Assembly: GCA_014238335.1 (NCBI GenBank)
Contig: JABABI010000003.1
Span: forward strand, 45,573-109,572
Source of the DNA: Fuerstiella sp.
Lineage (GTDB): Bacteria > Planctomycetota > Planctomycetia > Planctomycetales > Planctomycetaceae
Direction: 5' to 3'
DNA: 64,000 bases
Made by a program: the position numbers and the translations under genes. The notes under the pieces are model-generated. The model ran no database searches. It saw only the letters and a list, made by a program, of their open reading frames with translations, and was not told where the DNA came from. Below, in pieces: positions 54,426 through 62,354 of the stretch. Each line of letters starts with the position of its first letter. Position 1 is the stretch's first letter.

Positions 54426-56546
54426 ATGCAACATATCAAATACATCCTGTTGACGGCTGCTCTCGTCGGAGTCTCATCCGCCAGCGCGCAGACGTCGTAC
54501 CCGATGATCATGAGCGTTTCTCCCGTGGCCGCTCAGGTTGGACAAACCTCAGAGCATACGCTCGAGTCTCGCTACAGCATGTATGGCGCGTACAGAGTTC
54601 TGATCAGCGGCGCGGGCGTGACGGGCGAAATTGCCACGAAGATGGAATTGGACAAAGACGGCAAGGAACCGTCACTCACAAAAATCAAGCTGAAGTTTAC
54701 AGTTGCCGACATTGCGTTGCCGGGTGTTCGCGAATTCCGCATCGTCGGTCCCACCGGAGCCAGTACGCTCGGCCAGATCGTCATCACGAAAGATCCGGTC
54801 CTGGTCGAAGACCCCAAAAACGACGATGCGTCAACCGCTCAGGAAATCACAGTTCCCTGCAACGTCTGCGGCACTGTTGAAAAGGTGGAGGATGTCGATT
54901 TCTATCGTTTCAAAATCGACCAGCCCACGACACTCAGCTTCCACTGTCAGGCCATGAGACTGCAGGACAAGATTCACGACCTGCAGACGCATGTGGATCC
55001 CATCATCACAGTTCGGGATGCACAAACAAACAGCACTCTGGCGTCGGTAGACAATTCCTATGCGGCAGATCCTGTGCTGACACGAGAGTTTCGGGCGGGC
55101 GAGTACCTGCTGGAAGTTCGCGACGTTCGTTACAGTGGCAATCGCTACTGGAATTACTCGATTGAAGTCAACGATCGCCCTTTCGTGTCGCACGTGTACC
55201 CTTCGGCTGTTGCCAAAGGCCAGGCAGTGGACCTGCAACTCGTCGGGCATCACCTGCCGGTCGCCAAAACAGTCGCTTGGCAGGCACCAATCAAGTTTGG
55301 CCCCCGCACGATCAGTGTCAGTCTGCCGCTGGAATCCGGGCCGTCGAATCCGGTGGCGGTTGTGCTGAGCGACCTGCCGGTTGCCCTCGAATCCGAAGAC
55401 GAAAACAACCTGCCCGGCAAGGCGCAGGCTGTTTCCTGGCCAGGCGCTGTGAGCGGTCGCATCGAGTCAGAAGCAGACATCGACTGTTATACGTTTGAGA
55501 CCCGGAAAGGGGATCGGATCAGCATCGAGGTTCAGGCGCGGCGCAACTGGTCCGGACTGGACTCAATCATTCGCATCCTGAATGCCGACGGAAAACCACT
55601 CACCGAAAACGACGACCTGCGTCTGTGGAACAGGATGACGGTTCAGGATTCACAAATCGAAAACTGGACGGTTCCTGCGGACGGAAACTACATCGTAGAA
55701 ATCCGCGATGTTCATCTGCGGGGCGGTAACGAATTCGTCTACCTGCTGGAACTGACCCAGGCACAACCATACTTTGAGCTCGTCCTGGACTCCGACAAAT
55801 CGTGGCTAACACCTGGCACCAGCGCCGCGTTGTTCGTTCGCTGTGTCCGCAGGAACGGATTTGATGGTGAGATCCAGCTGCACGCGGACGGCCTTCCGGA
55901 GGGCGTAACGGCGACCTGTGGCCGTATTTTGCCCGGCAAAGGTGTCGATGGCTGCATCATTCTGGAAGCGGCCGGTGACGCAAGAATGAATGCATCGAAT
56001 ATCCACGTCTGGGGTACGGCGAGCGTCGCCGATGCTTCCTCTGACGATGCAGATACTGCTGCCAGCGGCAACACCGAACTCATGGCTGATGCTCAACCAA
56101 TGCAGGAAACCTACATGCCCGGCGGAGGCCGCAGCCACTGGCCGGTGACCATGCACACCGTGGCCGTAGGAAAACTGTCCGATATCATTGACGTGAAACT
56201 CAGTACTCAGGAAGTCCGCCTGAAGCCAGGCGAATCCGTTAAGGTTGATGTACAGATAGTTCGCCAGTCCGGCTTCGACAAGAATGTCACTCTGGACATG
56301 CTGTTTCAGCATCTGTCCAGCAAGTACGCGATCACACTGCCCGATGGCATCACCATCGACACGAAAAACAGCCAGACCCTGCTGACAGGAAAAAACAGCA
56401 AAGGCGCGATCACTCTGACTGCGGCGGCTACGGCTCCTGCTGTGGAACGCCAGCAGTGCTGCATCATGGCAAATGTGTCGATCAACTTTGTGATGAAGGC
56501 AACGTACAGCAGCAAGCCATTTTTTGTGAGCGTCCTGGAGCAGTAA
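54426..56546 (+). CDS. Exported PPC-domain protein
   Basis: The 706-residue protein has a leader (YILLTAALVGVSSASA) followed by Ig-like and PPC (pre-peptidase C-terminal) domains. PPC segments are visible near residues 150-245 (VEDVDFYRFKIDQPTTLSF... EYLLEVRDVRYSG) and 345-440 (ADIDCYTFETRKGDRISIEVQ... NYIVEIRDVHLRGG), with repeat wording that suggests duplication. No protease domain is fused. It probably acts as a cell-surface partner of the DUF1549/1553 protein encoded just upstream. The start at 54426 is next to the leader; 54414 is an alternative. A perfect terminator-like hairpin lies about 180 bases downstream at 56724-56746. Confidence 0.82.
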   Translation: MQHIKYILLTAALVGVSSASAQTSYPMIMSVSPVAAQVGQTSEHTLESRYSMYGAYRVLISGAGVTGEIATKMELDKDGKEPSLTKIKLKFTVADIALPGVREFRIVGPTGASTLGQIVITKDPVLVEDPKNDDASTAQEITVPCNVCGTVEKVEDVDFYRFKIDQPTTLSFHCQAMRLQDKIHDLQTHVDPIITVRDAQTNSTLASVDNSYAADPVLTREFRAGEYLLEVRDVRYSGNRYWNYSIEVNDRPFVSHVYPSAVAKGQAVDLQLVGHHLPVAKTVAWQAPIKFGPRTISVSLPLESGPSNPVAVVLSDLPVALESEDENNLPGKAQAVSWPGAVSGRIESEADIDCYTFETRKGDRISIEVQARRNWSGLDSIIRILNADGKPLTENDDLRLWNRMTVQDSQIENWTVPADGNYIVEIRDVHLRGGNEFVYLLELTQAQPYFELVLDSDKSWLTPGTSAALFVRCVRRNGFDGEIQLHADGLPEGVTATCGRILPGKGVDGCIILEAAGDARMNASNIHVWGTASVADASSDDADTAASGNTELMADAQPMQETYMPGGGRSHWPVTMHTVAVGKLSDIIDVKLSTQEVRLKPGESVKVDVQIVRQSGFDKNVTLDMLFQHLSSKYAITLPDGITIDTKNSQTLLTGKNSKGAITLTAAATAPAVERQQCCIMANVSINFVMKATYSSKPFFVSVLEQ

Positions 56547-56631
56547 GGACACCTCTGCGCCGAACGCGGCTGCACAGAAGTGCCGGCAGGCAGATGAGCC
56601 TTGGAAATAGTTTCAAGACCCGTGGTAACCT

Positions 56632-56691
56632 GATGCGTGAGCATCGGGTGTCTTTGAAATTCCTTCGTTTACAGCCTCTCGCTCACGCATC
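56632..56691. repeat. Inverted repeat with direct repeat of GCATCGGG
   Basis: GATGCGTGAG at 56632-56641 is the exact reverse complement of CTCACGCATC at 56682-56691. The octamer GCATCGGG also occurs in direct orientation at 56641-56648 and 56688-56695. The stem would have a 40-base loop. Confidence 0.5.
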
Positions 56692-56723
56692 GGGTTTCCG
56701 GATGTCGTGCGAGAGTGTTTTTG

Positions 56724-56746
56724 AAACTGCTTCTCGAGCAGTTTTT
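56724..56746 (+). terminator. Rho-independent terminator-like hairpin
   Basis: AAACTGCT at 56724-56731 pairs perfectly with AGCAGTTT at 56737-56744 around loop TCTCG, followed by further Ts. It probably ends the Big2/DUF1549-PPC transcript. It is AT-edged, so stability is moderate. Confidence 0.55.
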
Positions 56747-56867
56747 CCGACAATCGACGACGAACGCTGTCTTTGCGCCCGTACATCTTTTGGTGTACGG
56801 TTCCTTCGCGCTGTCGAATCAAGCACACTACCTTCTATCTGAACATATTGAATGGAAACAGATTGCC

Positions 56868-58256
56868 ATGAGACATCTAGCCCTTGCTTTAACCGTCGCA
56901 GGCCTGTTGCAGTCGTCGGCTGAACTGCAAGGCGGTGAAGGTCTGTGCGTCACAACGTTTTCTGCCGACATCACACCCCCGCTTGGTCAGCCCGTCGGAC
57001 TCGGATTTATTCCGGTCCTGAATACGGCCGAACATCCTCTGCTGGCGCGTGGAATACTGCTGCAGGACGCCGGCACATCCTGCGTCATCTGCACCCTGGA
57101 CTGGATGGAAGTCCACAACGAGTCGTATGACTTTCTACGTCAGCAGATCGGTGAAGCCGCTGGTGTTCCTGCGGCGTACGTAGCATTACACTGCCTTCAT
57201 CAGCACACCGCACCTGCAATTTCGACCGCCGCCCAACGACTGCAGCTTTCGGCAACTGATCCGCGACGAATCGCATCGGCCGAGTATCTGCTTGACGTTT
57301 CCAGAAAAATCGGCGCGGCCATCCAGAAGAGCCAGCAGAGCTGGCAGAAAGTGACCTGCATCGGGACGGGCAAAGCCAGGGTCGAACGTGTCGCTTCTAA
57401 TCGTCGGATCGCACTCGCAGATGGTTCGATTCAGGGGCGTGGCAGCAATACAGGATCGTCTCCACAACTTCGTGAACTGGAAGAAGGGTTGATTGACCCG
57501 TGGGTTCGCACAATATCTCTGGAGAACACTGACGGTGCCATTGTGCAAATGCACTATTATGCATCTCACCCTCAAAGCTTCTACGGTGATGGCCGTGCGA
57601 GTTATGACGTGCCAGGCATGATCCGGGCACAGCTGGAACGAACCGGCACCGTATTTCAGTTATATGTAACCGGTTGCGGTGGTGACGTGGCTTTCGGCAA
57701 GTACAACGATGGCTCGCGCAGGACACGGCTTCAACTAGCCGCGCGACTGCGGGCTGGGATTGAAAGCAGCATCGCGGGTCTGCAGCAGCATTCGGTGGAA
57801 CCGATGGAGTGGTCGACTGAACGAGTCCGTTTGCCGTTCCGCAACGACGACAAATTTTCGGCAATGCACAATCGTCGAATTCTTGACGACCCGCAGTCCA
57901 GTGAATCACAACGCCGCAAGGCAGCCATCTGCCTTGCCTGGATCGAACGATGCGACTCCGATCACCCGGTCGAATTAAGCTGCCTGTCCATCGGTCGCGT
58001 GAAGATGCTTCATCTGCCAGGTGAGCCGTTTGTGCAGTATCAACTGGCGGCCCAACAGATGCAGCTGGACCGATTCGTGTGTGTGGCCGGCTACGGCGAC
58101 TGCGGCATGGGTTATATTGGCGGAGACCGTATTTTCACGGACCGCGGAGGGTATGAACAGACCTATTCCTTTGCGGGGCCCTGTGAGAAGTTGTTTTCAG
58201 CGGCCATTCACAAACTGCTGACAGATTCGTCGCCAGCGGAATCCGGCCGAAAATGA
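56868..58256 (+). CDS. Neutral/alkaline ceramidase-like exported protein
   Basis: The 462-residue protein (leader LALALTVAGLLQSSA) resembles the N-domain of neutral/alkaline non-lysosomal ceramidase, a family often found in planctomycetes as a generic hydrolase. Motifs include FSADITPPLGQPVGLGF near 33, LHCLHQHTAP near 105 with paired His, YYASHPQSFYGDGRASYD near 225 and VTGCGGDVAFGKYN near 266. It lacks the C-terminal ceramidase domain, so true ceramidase activity is not supported. The ATG at 56868 is just ahead of the leader. The CBM9-NHL gene follows 51 bases later on the same strand. Substrate unknown. Confidence 0.78.
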   Translation: MRHLALALTVAGLLQSSAELQGGEGLCVTTFSADITPPLGQPVGLGFIPVLNTAEHPLLARGILLQDAGTSCVICTLDWMEVHNESYDFLRQQIGEAAGVPAAYVALHCLHQHTAPAISTAAQRLQLSATDPRRIASAEYLLDVSRKIGAAIQKSQQSWQKVTCIGTGKARVERVASNRRIALADGSIQGRGSNTGSSPQLRELEEGLIDPWVRTISLENTDGAIVQMHYYASHPQSFYGDGRASYDVPGMIRAQLERTGTVFQLYVTGCGGDVAFGKYNDGSRRTRLQLAARLRAGIESSIAGLQQHSVEPMEWSTERVRLPFRNDDKFSAMHNRRILDDPQSSESQRRKAAICLAWIERCDSDHPVELSCLSIGRVKMLHLPGEPFVQYQLAAQQMQLDRFVCVAGYGDCGMGYIGGDRIFTDRGGYEQTYSFAGPCEKLFSAAIHKLLTDSSPAESGRK

Positions 58257-58307
58257 CTGCCGACACCGGGGCACAATAGCCGGTCCATCTGATACGGGAA
58301 AAGCAGG

Positions 58308-59900
58308 ATGACAATTCGGGAAGTATTCTTATCGGTGATCGCCTTTACGTTCGCATGTGCCCCGGGTGTTGGTCGTGCAGCAGTCGAATTGCCGCACTAC
58401 ACCGTCAATCGTGCGGACGACAAGATGCGGGTCGACGGGCGACTTGACGAGTTGGCGTGGCGGAACGCAGCAACATTCGAGAACTTCACATTCCCCTGGT
58501 GGAAAAATGGTAAGCAGGAGCAGACCATCGCCCGCATGCTGTGGGATGACCAGTTTATGTATATTGCGTATGAGTGCAGCGACGCCTGGATCTCGGCCGT
58601 TCAGACAGTGCAGGACAGCCGCGTCTATCAGGATGACTGTGTCGAACTGTTCACTGCGCCCAACCCGAAACGTCCGCTGAATTACTTCAATTTTGAGATG
58701 AATGTGAATGGCGCGATACTCGATCAGCATCATCCGGACGGGCCGGGCAAAGTGAACGGGGCCAACTGGAACACGCAGGGACTCCTGATTGCGACGACCG
58801 TCGACGGAACGCTTAACGATGACACTGACGTGGACCGGGGCTGGATTCTGGAAGTTGCCATTCCTTTCATTAACTTCACGCCAGTCACCGGGCAACAATG
58901 TCCGCACGATGGTGACATCTGGCATCTGAATCTGAACCGTCTGGGCGGAACGACCAATGCTCAGCACAGCCAATGGTCACCCGGCACCACGGCAAAACCT
59001 GCTTTTCACGCGCCCGATACATTCGGGCGAGTGACGTTTTCCAGTTTAACGACCAGCGAGCAGGCACTGATGCTCGCGGCGGTCGACTATCAGCCAGTGC
59101 CCGGATTTCTGAAACTCCCGGACGATATTACGCTGGGCGCCTGCTCAGCGGTGGCCGTGAACAGCAAGGGCAAGCTGTATGTGTTTCACCGCGGACCTCA
59201 ACCCATTCTGTGTTTCGATGCTGCTGGCGAGTTTCTGCGATCGTGGGGAGATGACATGATTGGCACCGCTCACGGCCTGCGTGTCGACCCCAACGACAAT
59301 GTCTGGGTCACGGACATCAAACATCACCTGGTCTTCAAGTTCAGCGAAACCGGTAAGCTGCTGATGGCTCTCGGAACCAGCGACCGCCCGGGAACCGGCC
59401 GTGAGCAATTTAACAAACCGACGGACGTGGCGTTTGGTCTGGACGGCGAGATCTTTGTGTCCGACGGCTACGGAAATAGTCGGGTCGCAAAATTCGATCG
59501 CCACGGAAAATTCCTGTCCAAGTGGGGCACCGCCGGCGATCAGCCAGGTGAGTTTGATCTGCCGCACTCGATCGTCGTCGATGCCAGACATCGCGTGCTG
59601 GTTGGCGACCGTGAGAACAATCGAATACAGGTGTTTGACCAGGACGGTCGCCACCTCGCGACATGGAATGGATTTGCCCCCTACGGAATCGCCATTGACT
59701 CGTCGCAGCACGTTTTCATCGCTGATGGCCGCGCCAATCAGATACTCCGCCTGAACCACAGGGGGCAGGTGGTGAAGACTCGGGGCCTTGCAGCTGGACA
59801 GTTTGCTTTGCCCCACATGCTCGCGGTCGACGGGAACGGTAACCTGTATGTGGCGGAAGTTGGTGGCCGCCGCGTTCAGAAGTTTCGTCCACTGAAGTAA
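58308..59900 (+). CDS. CBM9-like plus NHL-repeat exported protein
   Basis: The 530-residue protein has a leader (VIAFTFACAPGVGRA) and a CBM9-like carbohydrate-binding fold (about 30-245: MRVDGRLDELAWRNA, DDCVELF, YFNFEMNVNGAI, GWILEVAIPF). From about 270 to 530 follow NHL propeller repeats (PNDNVWVTDIKHHLVFKFSE, GLDGEIFVSDGYGNSRVAKFD, DARHRVLVGDRENNRIQVFD, GNGNLYVAEVGGRRVQKF), of the kind used for ligand or protein binding and as in peptidyl-glycine amidating lyase-type propellers. No catalytic residues for a lyase were verified. The protein would bind glycans outside the cell. It follows the ceramidase-like gene closely. Confidence 0.84.
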   Translation: MTIREVFLSVIAFTFACAPGVGRAAVELPHYTVNRADDKMRVDGRLDELAWRNAATFENFTFPWWKNGKQEQTIARMLWDDQFMYIAYECSDAWISAVQTVQDSRVYQDDCVELFTAPNPKRPLNYFNFEMNVNGAILDQHHPDGPGKVNGANWNTQGLLIATTVDGTLNDDTDVDRGWILEVAIPFINFTPVTGQQCPHDGDIWHLNLNRLGGTTNAQHSQWSPGTTAKPAFHAPDTFGRVTFSSLTTSEQALMLAAVDYQPVPGFLKLPDDITLGACSAVAVNSKGKLYVFHRGPQPILCFDAAGEFLRSWGDDMIGTAHGLRVDPNDNVWVTDIKHHLVFKFSETGKLLMALGTSDRPGTGREQFNKPTDVAFGLDGEIFVSDGYGNSRVAKFDRHGKFLSKWGTAGDQPGEFDLPHSIVVDARHRVLVGDRENNRIQVFDQDGRHLATWNGFAPYGIAIDSSQHVFIADGRANQILRLNHRGQVVKTRGLAAGQFALPHMLAVDGNGNLYVAEVGGRRVQKFRPLK

Positions 59901-59978
59901 GACTGCAGAGAAGATGAACCGGAGTACAATTGCAATTTACTGTGTTGGTCGAACGAATTTCTGATTGCTGCACGATCC

Positions 59979-60368
59979 ATGCCTGCTAAAAATCCTCCTG
60001 ATTCTGATTCGCTGCGCGTTCGTGAACTGGGAAAGGTGACGGTCTTCTATATTCCGTCGCATAAGCTCGACGACCCACGTTTTTTTGACGGAAACCAGAC
60101 AGCCAGAACCGCCATTCACGAATTTCTAATGCACCGCTACCGTGCGTACACTCAGTCGCCCACGCCGGTCAAGGGATACTGGGTGGATCTGCACGGGCAA
60201 CTGGCTCATGATGTCATGGAGCGATTTGAGGTATCGTTCGGCAGCGAATCGGGCTTCGATCGATTGATCGATTTTTTGATCGAACAGTGCCACTGCCTGG
60301 ACGAGGATGCGATCTATGTGACTCGCGGCGAACGCAGTTTTCTGGTGCAGCGCAAACCCAGAGTATGA
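59979..60368 (+). CDS. Small hypothetical protein
   Basis: I do not recognise this 129-residue protein. It has no leader, no cysteine pair, and a beta-rich beginning (KVTVFYIPSHKLDDPRFF) followed by a region with IHEFLMHRYRAYTQSP and a C-terminal hydrophobic helix (FDRLIDFLIEQCHC). The overall pattern suggests a compact cytoplasmic fold. It stands alone between the CBM9-NHL gene and the pectate lyase gene, 78 and 143 bases away. The ATG at 59979 lacks a clear ribosome site. Confidence that it is a gene rests on its intergenic position and protein-like composition. Confidence 0.55.
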   Translation: MPAKNPPDSDSLRVRELGKVTVFYIPSHKLDDPRFFDGNQTARTAIHEFLMHRYRAYTQSPTPVKGYWVDLHGQLAHDVMERFEVSFGSESGFDRLIDFLIEQCHCLDEDAIYVTRGERSFLVQRKPRV

Positions 60369-60511
60369 GACGACATTTGTGTCCGTTAAATTCTGCCCAC
60401 CAGCAGAACGGTGAATTCAGGGCGTCGTTTTGCAGCGACTCGGAATTTGAGTACATTGGCAGCCGCAGTGCGGGGGCCATCACTGGGCGTGGAACAGGGA
60501 GAAAACTGATA

Positions 60512-62011
60512 ATGCTGCATTCCGAGCGACTGTCTCAAACGTGTCCGGGTTACGATCAGAAGCCCGGGCGACAGTGCTATACCCGCTACATCCGTTCACT
60601 CATCGTTGTTGCTTATGTGCTGCTGACCTCAATCCAGCCGACAAAGGCACAACCGTTCACCCAGGCTGATGGTCGCACGACCCTGGCTAAGGTCGTAAAT
60701 TTCTACCGAACGCAGGTTGGCTATGAGGGAGCTTACCTGTGGCGTTATGCCGCTGACCTGACAGCTCAGGAAGGGGAAGGCATGGCCACCCGGACGAGTG
60801 GATGGACGCAACCTCCGGGCACGCCCACGGTTGGAGAAGCATACCTGAACGCATGGCGACTTAGCGGTGACAGCGGCTGCCTGGATGCTGCCATTGAAGC
60901 CGCCCGCGCGCTGGTGCGAGCGCAACTGGTGTCCGGCGGATGGAGTTCTCATTTTGACCTGGGAACACCAGGACGAAAAAAGTATGCGTATCGCACGGAT
61001 GGTGAGCAGCGTGGAAAGAACAATCTATCCACATTCGATGACAACAAAAGCCAGTCTGCATTGACGTTGCTGATGCATGTCGACGAAGCGCTTGAATTCA
61101 GGGACCAGCCGATTCACGAAGCAGTGTCCTATGCGCTGGAAAACATGCTGAAGTCGCAGTATCCGAACGGTGCGTGGCCGCAGCAGTATTCAGAGCCTCC
61201 TGTGCATTCCGATTATCCGGTGCTGTCGGCGTCGTATCCAGAGTCATGGCCTCGTACATATCCGAAGATCAAGTATATCGGACACTACACGCTTAACGAC
61301 AACAACATGTCCCACATTGTGGACATGCTGTTTGAGGCTCATCGAATTTACGTTCGTGAAGATTGTTTTCAGTCCGCCGTGAAGACGGGAGAATTCTTTC
61401 TGTCCGCACAGATGCCCGAACCTCAGCCAGGCTGGGCGCAGCAGTATGATCTGCATATGCATCCGGTGTGGGCTCGTAAATTTGAACCCGCAGCCATTAC
61501 CGGTGGCGAATCGCAGAGCGTCATGAAAAGCCTGGTGACGCTCTTTCGCTTTACAGGCGACCGTAAGTTCATTGCCGCTCTTCCCACGGCACTGGCATAC
61601 TACCGGAGGTCGCTGCTGGCGGACGGTCGTTTGGCACGGTTTTACGAGCTGAAAACGAATCGACCATTGTACTTTACGACAAAATACGAACTCACTTACA
61701 GTGACAGCGATATGCCGACGCATTACGGATTCAAGGTCTCCTCGAAACTGGATAGACTTGAACAGGACTACCGGAGGGCACTGTCTCAGGACGCTGCACA
61801 GCTGAAACCACGACATCGACATGTTACTCCCGTCAAGCGTTCGGACGGCCTGCAGAATAGAGCAAATACTGCCGGCCAGGCACTCGATGCCCGGGGAGCG
61901 TGGATCGAAACCGGGCGTATGCGACATCAGAATGATTCACTGGAAGTCATCGAGATGCGAACGTTTGTCAGCAATCTGGAGATCCTTGCGCAGTTTGCAG
62001 GTGCACAGTAA
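60512..62011 (+). CDS. Pectate lyase PL10-like exported protein
   Basis: The 499-residue protein (leader LIVVAYVLLTSIQPTKA) matches the pectic acid lyase (PL10) family, calcium-dependent enzymes that cleave polygalacturonate by beta-elimination. Motifs include SGWTQPPGTPTVGEAYLNAW, FDDNKSQSALTLL near 180, KSQYPNGAWPQQYS near 220 and WARKFEPAAITGGESQSV near 325. The alpha/alpha-barrel is long, with extra C-terminal residues that are Gln/Arg/His-rich (near 430-460). The ATG at 60512 is preceded by GGGA about 10 bases upstream. Release of galacturonic oligomers would fit the dehydratase and 2-oxo-acid enzymes in the window, but that link is inference. Confidence 0.85.
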   Translation: MLHSERLSQTCPGYDQKPGRQCYTRYIRSLIVVAYVLLTSIQPTKAQPFTQADGRTTLAKVVNFYRTQVGYEGAYLWRYAADLTAQEGEGMATRTSGWTQPPGTPTVGEAYLNAWRLSGDSGCLDAAIEAARALVRAQLVSGGWSSHFDLGTPGRKKYAYRTDGEQRGKNNLSTFDDNKSQSALTLLMHVDEALEFRDQPIHEAVSYALENMLKSQYPNGAWPQQYSEPPVHSDYPVLSASYPESWPRTYPKIKYIGHYTLNDNNMSHIVDMLFEAHRIYVREDCFQSAVKTGEFFLSAQMPEPQPGWAQQYDLHMHPVWARKFEPAAITGGESQSVMKSLVTLFRFTGDRKFIAALPTALAYYRRSLLADGRLARFYELKTNRPLYFTTKYELTYSDSDMPTHYGFKVSSKLDRLEQDYRRALSQDAAQLKPRHRHVTPVKRSDGLQNRANTAGQALDARGAWIETGRMRHQNDSLEVIEMRTFVSNLEILAQFAGAQ

Positions 62012-62354
62012 GACCAGCGTTCCGGGGACAGACATCAAGCAATCACGCCGCGGAATCAGCGACAGGGGTCACGGGACAACGTCGCCAGCAGATTCTTCAG
62101 TGGCCGGACTGCTTTCGTCAGACCTGATCAGTTGTTCTGATCGCAACGACTGAATCAACCATATTGGGCCAAAACTCTTTTCCCAATCATTTCCAGCGGT
62201 ACAGAATCACGCTGGTAACGCAAAACGCTGACTTCCTCTCTGGAGTTAAGTTTCCGACTGAGGTTATCATGGGCGGATGAATTTGGGATGGTTCCCAGCT
62301 CTCAGCGTCTCTTTGTCTGCAATCTCCGTCGGGCGATCGCGAAAGCCGTCAATC
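62012..62354. other. Intergenic region, no gene seen
   Basis: This gap between the pectate lyase gene and the PQQ-propeller gene shows no family-like frame. A 6-base hairpin (GATCAG/CTGATC, 62126-62142) lacks a T-run and is weak. An in-frame ATG at 62277 would extend the next gene by 26 codons without a leader. Confidence 0.45.

Larger units (their letters stand above)
56547..56867. other. Intergenic region with paired hairpins
   Basis: This stretch between the PPC gene and the ceramidase-like gene contains no gene but two inverted repeats, 56632-56691 and 56724-56746. An open frame from 56715 is only the upstream extension of the ceramidase gene and has no leader. Confidence 0.55.

Noticed and set aside
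56868..58256. True ceramidase
   Set aside because: The C-terminal ceramidase domain is absent and the active-site serine block was not found.
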